The notes under the pieces are model-generated. The model was given only the letters and a program-made list of their open reading frames with translations. It was not told the origin of the DNA and did not search any database. The position numbers were made by a program, and so were the translations under genes. A stretch of DNA of 10,639 nucleotides from Actinomycetes bacterium (GTDB taxonomy: Bacteria; Actinomycetota; Actinomycetes; Streptosporangiales; Streptosporangiaceae): assembly GCA_023425615.1 (NCBI GenBank), contig JAFACJ010000071.1, positions 1 to 10,639 of the forward strand, read 5' to 3'. Positions within the stretch are counted from its first letter, which is position 1. The number at the start of each line of letters is the position of its first letter. Below, piece by piece: positions 5,548 through 10,639 of this stretch.

Positions 5548-8001
5548 TCAGCGGGAGTTGTTCCAGTAGCCGAATGCCGAACGGTCGAGGTGGTCGGACA
5601 ATTCCTTGAGAAGGCCGCGGGGAAAAGGGGAGCCGGCCGTGGCGTACTGCTCCAGGCGGGCGCAGACCGCGGCGGCGGCCGAGGCGCCGATGGTCGCGCA
5701 GCTTCCCTTCAGGCGGTGGGCGAGCCGCGCCGCCTCCGCGTTCTCGCCGGTGCGCACCGCCTCCTCCAGCCGGAGGAACACCTCACCCGCGCTCTCGGCG
5801 AACAGCCGAAGGATCTCCTCCCGCTCGCCGGGGGAGATGCCCGCGAAGGGGTCGGGGGCGGGTTCCGTCCATTCGGGGATGCGGCCCAGGACGGAGGACC
5901 AGTCGATGGGCTTGGTCAGGTAGTCGTTCATGCCGGAGTCCAGGCAGCGCCGGCGGTCGTCGGGCATGGCGGCAGCCGTCATGGCGACGATGGGGACCGT
6001 GTGGCCGCGCCGCCTGAGCTCGCGTGCGATGTCCGTGCCGTCGTCGCCGGGCAGCTGGCAGTCGATGAGGATGAGGTCGAACTCCCCGGTGTCGCAGAGC
6101 GCCAGCGCGGACTCGCCGTCGCCCACCGCGGTCACCTCGTGGCCGGCCTTGGCGAGCATGAGTTCGGCGACGCGGAGGCTCACCTCGTCGTCGTCCACCA
6201 GGAGCACCGAGACCGGCGCGGCGCGGACCGGCCGGCCGGCGGCGGGCTCCTCGTCGGGGGGCAGCCAGGACAGGACGGGGAACCGCAGGGAGAACCCGAA
6301 CCGGGAGCCGGCCCCCAGGAGGCTGCGGACCTCCAGGCGCCCGCCCATCAGCTGGACCAGCTGGCGGCTGATGGCCAGGCCCAGCCCGCTTCCGGGAGCG
6401 TCGGGACTGGTCTGGAACATCTCGAAGACCAGTTCCAGATCGGCATCGGCGATCCCGGGGCCGGTGTCGGAGACGGTGAAGCGGATCTCCGCTTCGGTGT
6501 CGCCGCGGGAGGTGACCCTCGCCTCCAGGCGCACCGAGCCGGCGCCGGTGAACTTCAGGGCGTTGTCGAGCAGGTTGCCCAGGACCTGCCGGAGCCTCGC
6601 CTCATCGCCCAGCACCAGCCGGGGCAGCACGGGATCGAGCCGCGCGGAGAGCCGGAGCCCGCGCTCCTCGGCCCTGCCCCGGAGCGGGCTCAGCACGTTC
6701 ACGCACAGTTCGGGCAGGTCGAACGCGGCGCTCTCGACCTCGATCCTGCCGACCTCGATCTTGGAGAGGTCGAGGAAGTCGTCGAGGAGCCGGACGAGGT
6801 TGCGCACGGAGGCGCGGATCGTGTGCGCGTACCTCTGCTGCTCGGCGTCGAGGTCGGTGCCGAGCAGGAGTTCGTTCATGCCGAGGACGCCGTTGATGGG
6901 GGTGCGCAGTTCGTGGCTGGCCTTGGCGAGGAACAGGGACTTGGCGGTGGAGGCGCGGATGGCCTCGTCATGGGCGAGCTTGAGCTCCGCCGCCTGGGAG
7001 GCCAGTGCCTGCTGGGCGCGCTGCCTGGTGCGGCTCTTGGCGAACAGCAGCAGGAGGACGACGAGCAGCGCCGCGGCCAGGAGGGCGGACAGGGAGAGGA
7101 TCCGCAGCCTGAGCTGTCCCGCCTCCGCCAGCGCCATGGCCTTGGGCACCTCCGCGGTGACCGTCCAGTTGCTGCCGCGGACGGGCTGGGAGGCGGACAG
7201 GACCGCGACGCCGTAGCTCCTCGCCTCGCCGAACAGGCTGCGGCCCTCCAGCGCCGCATCGACCCGGGGGTCCTCCCTGAGCGAGGTGAGGGCGATGACG
7301 CGCCGGGTGGGGTCGGCGACCAGGACCCCGGTCTGGTCGGTGATCAGCAGCATGGTGTTCTGCACCTGCGCGGTGTGCGAGGCGAGCTCCTGGACGGTGT
7401 CGAGCCGGTAGACGACCGCCATCACCCCGAGGACCCGTTCCCCGGCGGGGTCGGTGATCTGCGAGGCGACGGCTATGGAGCGCGAGACCCCCGGCATGGT
7501 GGGGGTGAAGGCCTGGGAGATGTATCCGCCGGGCCGGTTGCGGGCGACCTGGTACCAGTCGGTCGAGCTGACGTCCTGGACGAGTCCGGTGGAGGGCTCC
7601 GCGGCGATCAGCCGGCCGTCCACGCTGGCCAGGATGACACCTGCGACGCCGGTGCGCATCGCCTTGAGCTCGGCGGCGTAGCGCGCCGCGTCGGGTTTCC
7701 CGCCGGCGGCCAGCACCGTGCGGATCTCGCCGCGCCTGCTGTAGGAGACGACGAGTTCGGCGAGGGAGCCCAGTTGCTCCTCGATCAGCACTCCGCTGAC
7801 CGCGGCGGTGGTCTCGACCCGCTCCCGCACGTCCTGGCGGACCGCGCTGTCGGCGAGGGCGACGCTCGTGGCGGTCAGCACCCCCAAGGGCAGGAGGCAC
7901 AGCAGGACCAGGAAAAAGGCGAGTGGTCCGCGGGGCAGCTCGGTCCTCATCGAGAGGACGTTACGGGAACGCCGGAAGGGACTCATCGGGCGTTTAACCA
8001 T
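5548..8001 (-). CDS. Hybrid sensor histidine kinase (Cache-like sensor, HisKA, HATPase, receiver, HPt)
   Basis: A membrane sensor kinase of 817 residues from ATG 8001. Domains are: TM1 (about 27-50); a large extracellular region (about 51-295) that looks like a double Cache sensor (WYQVARNRPGGYISQAFTP, GVMAVVYRLD); TM2 (about 303-321); HisKA with phospho-acceptor His363 in SHELRTPI; and HATPase with the N box LLDNALKF and G boxes DTGPGI (512-517) and GSGLGLAI (537-544). A receiver follows with the acidic cluster 603-605, acceptor Asp647 and Lys697, then an HPt with His762 in AHRLKGS. All relay residues are intact, so phosphate can run His-Asp-His to an outside regulator, as in BarA or ArcB. 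The start is uncertain: ATG 8001 has GAGG 11 bases upstream; TTG 8010, ATG 7986 and ATG 7950 are alternatives. The likely partner is the divergent response regulator. REC plus HPt in one kinase is, to my knowledge, uncommon in Actinobacteria. Confidence 0.93.
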   Translation of the reverse strand: MVKRPMSPFRRSRNVLSMRTELPRGPLAFFLVLLCLLPLGVLTATSVALADSAVRQDVRERVETTAAVSGVLIEEQLGSLAELVVSYSRRGEIRTVLAAGGKPDAARYAAELKAMRTGVAGVILASVDGRLIAAEPSTGLVQDVSSTDWYQVARNRPGGYISQAFTPTMPGVSRSIAVASQITDPAGERVLGVMAVVYRLDTVQELASHTAQVQNTMLLITDQTGVLVADPTRRVIALTSLREDPRVDAALEGRSLFGEARSYGVAVLSASQPVRGSNWTVTAEVPKAMALAEAGQLRLRILSLSALLAAALLVVLLLLFAKSRTRQRAQQALASQAAELKLAHDEAIRASTAKSLFLAKASHELRTPINGVLGMNELLLGTDLDAEQQRYAHTIRASVRNLVRLLDDFLDLSKIEVGRIEVESAAFDLPELCVNVLSPLRGRAEERGLRLSARLDPVLPRLVLGDEARLRQVLGNLLDNALKFTGAGSVRLEARVTSRGDTEAEIRFTVSDTGPGIADADLELVFEMFQTSPDAPGSGLGLAISRQLVQLMGGRLEVRSLLGAGSRFGFSLRFPVLSWLPPDEEPAAGRPVRAAPVSVLLVDDDEVSLRVAELMLAKAGHEVTAVGDGESALALCDTGEFDLILIDCQLPGDDGTDIARELRRRGHTVPIVAMTAAAMPDDRRRCLDSGMNDYLTKPIDWSSVLGRIPEWTEPAPDPFAGISPGEREEILRLFAESAGEVFLRLEEAVRTGENAEAARLAHRLKGSCATIGASAAAAVCARLEQYATAGSPFPRGLLKELSDHLDRSAFGYWNNSR

Positions 8002-8017
8002 AATGAGCAAAACCTCG

Positions 8018-8036
8018 TCATAAGTGACGATTATGA
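8018..8036. promoter_or_regulatory. Inverted repeat in the divergent promoter region, candidate response-regulator operator
   Basis: TCATAA (8018-8023) and TTATGA (8031-8036) are perfect inverted 6-mers with a 7-base spacer. Overlapping them, CGTCA-TAAG-TGACG (8016-8029) is a second perfect inverted repeat. A related half-site, CCATAA, lies at 7998-8003, 20 bases to the left of TCATAA. The region is strikingly AT-rich for this genome and is shared by both divergent arms. CitB/DcuR-type regulators often control their own neighbourhood; binding here is inferred. Confidence 0.5.
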
Positions 8037-8037
8037 T
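8032..8037 (+). promoter_or_regulatory. Candidate -10 element for the response-regulator operon
   Basis: TATGAT matches the vegetative -10 consensus at five of six positions and lies 45 bases before the response-regulator ATG, predicting a leader of about 40 bases. No good -35 is visible at 16-18 bases upstream, which would fit an activator-dependent promoter. It overlaps the right half of the inverted repeat. The opposite strand carries CATAAT (8030-8035), a possible -10 for the kinase gene. Confidence 0.4.
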
Positions 8038-8082
8038 CTACTGGTAACGATCTCGGCGATCACCCCAAGGGAGTCTTTTGCC

Positions 8083-8736
8083 ATGATTCCTGTGCTTCTC
8101 GTCGACGACGACCCAGTGATCACATCGATGTTCCGGGCACGTCTCAGGGCTTTCGGGGGCTACCGCGTGGTGGGCGTCGCGCATACGGGAAGGGACGCCC
8201 TGGCGGCGTCGCGGCGCCTGTCCCCGCGGCTGGTCGTCCTGGATCTGCATCTGCCGGACCTGCCGGGGCTGGAGGTCGCCCGCCGGCTCCAGGGGGTCGA
8301 CAAGATCGTGCTGTCCGGTGACCGCGGCTCGGAGACCGTCCGGGAGGCGGTGCGCTGCGGCGCGCTGCACTATCTGGTCAAACCGGTGTGCGCCGCCACC
8401 CTGGAGCAGGTGCTGCGCCGGTACGCCGCCTCCGTCGCGCAGCCCTGCGCGGGCCAGATCGGCCAGGAGGAGATCAACGCCTTCCTCGGCCTGATGCACC
8501 GCGACGAGCAGCACGCCAAGAACATCGCGCCCGCCACGGTCCAGGGGATCATGCGCTCCCTGTCGGGGACGGAAGGGGATCTGGGCGCCGAGGAGGTGGC
8601 GGCGCGCGCGGGGGTGAGCCGTGCCACGGCGCGGCGCTATCTCGAACACCTGGTGAAGGTCGGCTGGCTGGAGTCGGAGTTGCGCTACGGCAAGACCGGG
8701 CGTCCCCAGCACCGCTTCCGCGTCCGGTCGGCATGA
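8083..8736 (+). CDS. CitB/DcuR-type response regulator
   Basis: A cytoplasmic two-component response regulator of 217 residues. The N-terminal receiver (about 1-118) has the acidic triad Asp8-10, phospho-acceptor Asp54 (VVLDLHLPD), Ser78 and Lys100 (LVKP), all intact. The C-terminal part has a helix-turn-helix at about 166-187 (AEEVAARAGVSRATARRYLEHL) and the closing RYGKTGRPQHRF block. This layout is typical of regulators that pair with CitA/DcuS kinases for carboxylates, not of NarL or OmpR types. The start is ATG 8083 with AAGGGAG (8067-8073) nine bases upstream. It is divergent from the hybrid kinase gene, whose HPt domain is the likely phosphate donor. A partner of hybrid architecture is unusual for this regulator class. 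The stop overlaps the next gene as ATGA, so the solute-binding protein is translationally coupled to it. Confidence 0.93.
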   Translation: MIPVLLVDDDPVITSMFRARLRAFGGYRVVGVAHTGRDALAASRRLSPRLVVLDLHLPDLPGLEVARRLQGVDKIVLSGDRGSETVREAVRCGALHYLVKPVCAATLEQVLRRYAASVAQPCAGQIGQEEINAFLGLMHRDEQHAKNIAPATVQGIMRSLSGTEGDLGAEEVAARAGVSRATARRYLEHLVKVGWLESELRYGKTGRPQHRFRVRSA

Positions 8737-9569
8737 GGGCGCTGTCGGCCGTCCTCCTCGTCCTGGCGCTCGCCGGATGCGGTGCCGGCCGCTTTCCGGA
8801 GGGCTCCACCATGGAACGGATCCACGACAGGGGAGTCCTCACCGTCGGAGTGAAATTCGACCAGCCGGGTTTTGCGCAGAAAGACCCGGTAACCGGAAGA
8901 ATCGTAGGATTCGACGCTGAATTCGCTCGTATGCTGGCCCGCGACCTGACGGGGAGCGAGCACAACATCAGGTTCGTCGAGTCCATCTCCAAGAACCGTG
9001 AGAAATTCCTCAAGGAAGGGGTCGTGGACCTGGTGATCGCGACCTACTCCATCACCGCGGAGCGGTCGCGGGTCGTCGGATTCGCCGGGCCGTACTATTT
9101 CGCCTCTCTGGGCATCATGAAACGCAAGGACGATTCCCGGCTCGGCTCCTGGAAGGACCTCGCCGGCCGCAGGGTGTGCACGGTGATCGGATCGACCTCG
9201 GCGAAACGGCTGCGCGCGGTGGTGCCCACGGCGCGGCTCGTGCTGGTCGACGCCTACGGCCAGTGCATCGAACCCCTGCTGGACGGCAGGATCGACGCGG
9301 TCTCCACCGATGACGCGATCCTGCTGGGACTGCTGAGCAGGCGGCCCGGCGCCTTCGCGCTGCTGAAGGACTCCCTGGCCTCGGAGCGGTACGGGATAGG
9401 GATCAAGCACGGCGACACCGGGTTCCAGCGGTATCTGAACCGGTTCCTCGCCGCCGCCCTCCGGGACGGCAGTTGGGAGCGTACTTACCGGGAGACGATC
9501 GGCAGGCTGGAGGAGAGCCTCGGGGACACCGGACGGGACGCCGCGCGCAAGCCGCCGCCCCCCGTCTGA
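8733..9569 (+). CDS. Family-3 solute-binding lipoprotein, GluB-like, without transporter neighbours
   Basis: An exported ligand-binding lipoprotein of 278 residues. The signal peptide MRALSAVLLVLALAGC ends in a lipobox with Cys16 as the lipidated residue. The mature part follows the actinobacterial glutamate-binding (GluB) pattern: LTVGVKFDQPGF, GRIVGFDAEFARML, VDLVIATYSIT (98-108), VGFAGPYYF, GSTSAKRL, DAVSTDDAIL (188-197) and SERYGIGIKHGDTG. Cys149 and Cys178 match the conserved disulfide pair of the group. It probably binds glutamate, aspartate or a related amino acid. No permease or ATPase gene is nearby; instead it overlaps the response-regulator stop by four bases. That makes a sensory role with the Cache-domain kinase attractive (inference), with precedent in mycobacterial GlnH acting in GlnX/PknG signalling. 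The alternative is an orphan binding protein feeding a transporter encoded elsewhere. Confidence 0.93.
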   Translation: MRALSAVLLVLALAGCGAGRFPEGSTMERIHDRGVLTVGVKFDQPGFAQKDPVTGRIVGFDAEFARMLARDLTGSEHNIRFVESISKNREKFLKEGVVDLVIATYSITAERSRVVGFAGPYYFASLGIMKRKDDSRLGSWKDLAGRRVCTVIGSTSAKRLRAVVPTARLVLVDAYGQCIEPLLDGRIDAVSTDDAILLGLLSRRPGAFALLKDSLASERYGIGIKHGDTGFQRYLNRFLAAALRDGSWERTYRETIGRLEESLGDTGRDAARKPPPPV

Positions 9570-9587
9570 ACGGGCGCGCGGCGTCCC
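9535..9587 (+). terminator. 14-bp perfect GC-rich stem around the end of the solute-binding-protein gene
   Basis: GGGACGCCGCGCGC (9535-9548) is exactly complementary to 9574-9587, with a 25-base loop. The left arm lies inside the coding region and the stop codon (9567-9569) in the loop. The loop can also form CCCGT-CTGA-ACGGG (9561-9574). There is no T-tract. It is the likely terminator of the regulator/lipoprotein operon and insulates it from yajC. Confidence 0.7.
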
Positions 9588-9598
9588 TGGCCGCGCTG

Positions 9599-9628
9599 TT
9601 CGACGGGGGTACCGAAGCGGACTAGCCT
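9599..9628 (+). promoter_or_regulatory. Candidate upstream promoter for yajC-secD
   Basis: TTCGAC (9599-9604) and TAGCCT (9623-9628) are spaced by 18 bases and resemble vegetative -35/-10 hexamers of actinomycetes. It lies just after the hairpin that ends the previous operon. It would give a leader of about 120 bases before yajC. Confidence 0.45.
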
Positions 9629-9672
9629 GGTGCGAGTCTGGGAACTTCGCGGCGGGTCAGGTCGTCATGTCT

Positions 9673-9701
9673 TTGCCGGTGCGGCGTTCGCTGTCTACAC
9701 T
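9673..9701 (+). promoter_or_regulatory. Candidate proximal promoter for yajC-secD
   Basis: TTGCCG (9673-9678) and TACACT (9696-9701) are separated by exactly 17 bases, a good match to a vegetative sigma promoter. The transcript would start near 9708, about 50 bases before yajC. This is the better of the two candidates in the 188-bp gap, which otherwise holds no gene I can support. Confidence 0.6.
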
Positions 9702-9757
9702 CCGGGACTTGGCCGCCGGTAGCCGGGCCTGATCACAGAGACCAGAAACAGGACGAT

Positions 9758-10156
9758 ATGTCGATTCTTGCAGCCGAGCAGCAGGGTAATGCGCTCGTAT
9801 CCTTTCTTCCGCTGATCCTCATCGCGGTGGCGTTCTACTTCTTCCTGATCCGCCCGCAGAAGCGCCGCCAGCAGGAACAGACGAAGATGCAGCAGAGCCT
9901 GCAGCCCGGCACCCGCATCGTCACCGCGGGCGGCATCTACGGCACCGTCCTCGACAACCACGAGGGCGACCTGCTGCTGGAGATCGCCGACGGCGTGGAG
10001 ATCAGGGTCCTGGCGCAGGCGGTCATGCGGGTGATCGAAGAGGCCGAGTACGTCGACGAGGAGGAGGCCGGCGAGGAGGAGGCCGGCGGCGTCGAGCTGT
10101 CCAAGTCCAAGGACGGCGAGAACTCCGAGTCCTCGCAGGCGGTTGACAAGGCCTGA
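9758..10156 (+). CDS. yajC: YajC, Sec translocase accessory subunit
   Basis: A small single-pass membrane protein that associates with SecDF and the SecYEG channel. It has 132 residues. A short N-terminal segment is followed by one membrane helix (about 13-31) ending in the family signature FLIRPQ (29-34) and a basic stretch KRRQQEQ. The cytoplasmic domain contains LQPGTRIVTAGGIYGTV and the IRVLAQAVMRVI block. Residues 94-132 form a Glu-rich, low-complexity acidic tail. The start is ATG 9758, with AGGA (9750-9753) just upstream. It lies 33 bases before secD on the same strand, the usual yajC-secD(-secF) operon. The tail is longer than the minimal YajC, which is common in actinobacteria. Confidence 0.96.
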   Translation: MSILAAEQQGNALVSFLPLILIAVAFYFFLIRPQKRRQQEQTKMQQSLQPGTRIVTAGGIYGTVLDNHEGDLLLEIADGVEIRVLAQAVMRVIEEAEYVDEEEAGEEEAGGVELSKSKDGENSESSQAVDKA

Positions 10157-10189
10157 CCCTCAGGCACCCTACGGAAGAATCGACGACCA

Positions 10190-10639
10190 GTGGCGTCCAA
10201 CAGAAACGTCCCCAACCCGGTCCGCACCCTCTTGGCGCTCTTCGCCGTTCTCGCGGTGCTGACCGGTGTGATGTTCCTCCAGGGCTCGACGGCTCCCAAA
10301 CTCGGCCTTGACCTGGCGGGCGGTACGACCGTCACGATGACGGCGCAGACCGAGAACGGCAAGAGCGCTCCGGCCGAGCAGATGGACCAGGCCATCAAGA
10401 TCATCCGGGACCGGGTGAACGGATCGGGTCTGACCGACGCCGAGGTCACCAAACAGGGCGACAACGTCATCGTGGTCTCGGTGCCCGGTGACGAGGCGGA
10501 CCAGAAGAAGATCATCGATCTGGTCGGCACCACCGCCCAGCTCCAGTTCCGCCAGGCCCTGGTGACGGGGCAGGGATCGACCGGCGTCGCGCCGGGCGCC
10601 ACCCCGACCCAGAGCCCCACCCAGAGCCCCGCGCCGGGC
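10190..10639 (+). CDS. secD: SecD, protein translocase subunit (5' part only)
   Basis: N-terminal 150 residues of SecD, the membrane subunit that with SecF uses the proton gradient to aid late steps of protein export. The start is GTG 10190, with GGAAG (10173-10177) 12 bases upstream, somewhat far. There is one membrane helix (about 12-32), then KLGLDLAGGTTVTM (the conserved region that usually reads LGLDLRGG), IIRDRVNGSGLTDAEV, and the VVSVPG and TTAQLQFR blocks of the P1 periplasmic domain. Next comes a Gly/Pro/Thr/Ser-rich insertion containing TPTQSPTQSPAPG, where the window ends in frame. Such flexible insertions are common in actinobacterial SecD. The rest of the gene lies beyond the window. 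Confidence 0.95.
   Translation, partial: MASNRNVPNPVRTLLALFAVLAVLTGVMFLQGSTAPKLGLDLAGGTTVTMTAQTENGKSAPAEQMDQAIKIIRDRVNGSGLTDAEVTKQGDNVIVVSVPGDEADQKKIIDLVGTTAQLQFRQALVTGQGSTGVAPGATPTQSPTQSPAPG
10607..10630 (+). repeat. Two tandem 12-bp units in the secD linker
   Basis: ACCCAGAGCCCC occurs twice head to tail (10607-10618 and 10619-10630), encoding TQSP-TQSP. The unit is a multiple of three, so changes in copy number would keep the frame. More units may follow outside the window. Confidence 0.85.

Noticed and set aside
5590..8736. Very long + strand open frame running antisense to the kinase and into the response regulator
   Set aside because: High GC leaves long stop-free shadow frames. The translation over 5590-8000 is low-complexity Gly/Ala/Arg/Gln with no motif, while the - strand frame encodes a complete kinase. 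Only the part from 8083 is real.
9667..9732. 21-codon open frame (starting MSLPVRRS) before yajC
   Set aside because: It overlaps the best promoter candidate, so it would only be transcribed from the weaker upstream one. Its ribosome site is poor and nothing supports a leader peptide.
1..10639. Search by eye for tRNA, rRNA, CRISPR arrays, insertion sequences and attachment sites
   Set aside because: No cloverleaf-like tRNA sequence, repeat-spacer array, transposase or integrase motif, or terminal inverted repeats flanking the signalling block were found.

Overview
The window reads as chromosomal DNA of a high-GC actinomycete. G/C dominates third codon positions, TTG and GTG starts are used, the LexA box is of the Gram-positive/mycobacterial type, and the gene order pdxS-pdxT-yebC-ruvCAB-yajC-secD is the conserved actinobacterial one. 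A Streptosporangiaceae-like member is plausible, but the sequence alone does not fix the genus.

Left part (1-4941, all + strand) is housekeeping. It starts with the 3' end of pdxS (PLP synthase subunit), then an uncharacterised gene resembling the DUF6928 family, pdxT (the glutaminase partner of PdxS), a YebC/TACO1-family gene, and the Holliday-junction genes ruvC-ruvA-ruvB joined by 4-bp ATGA overlaps. A perfect LexA-type SOS box, CGAAC-N4-GTTCG, sits at 2739-2752 just before ruvC. It indicates DNA-damage control and also argues for a downstream ruvC start.

Middle part (4942-9569) is a signalling block placed between ruvB and yajC. On the - strand lie a hybrid histidine kinase (extracellular Cache-like sensor, HisKA, HATPase, receiver, HPt) and, 52 bp after it, a small, very basic, Trp/Tyr-rich secreted protein with four cysteines. 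Divergent from the kinase on the + strand are a CitB/DcuR-type response regulator and, overlapping it by 4 bp, a GluB-like family-3 solute-binding lipoprotein with no transporter genes beside it. The short AT-rich gap between the divergent arms holds the inverted repeat TCATAA-N7-TTATGA. Both arms end in strong hairpins. Downstream of the secreted-protein gene is a short second copy of its last eight codons that differs only at third codon positions, which looks like the remnant of a lost paralogue.

Right part (9570-10639, + strand) returns to housekeeping: two candidate promoters, yajC, and the 5' part of secD, which runs off the window.

Working model (inference): the lipoprotein and/or the kinase's Cache domain senses an extracellular amino-acid-like ligand, the kinase passes phosphate by His-Asp-His relay to the response regulator, and the regulator acts at the shared intergenic operator. 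The role of the small secreted protein is unknown. It could be an output, a ligand, or an accessory of the sensor.
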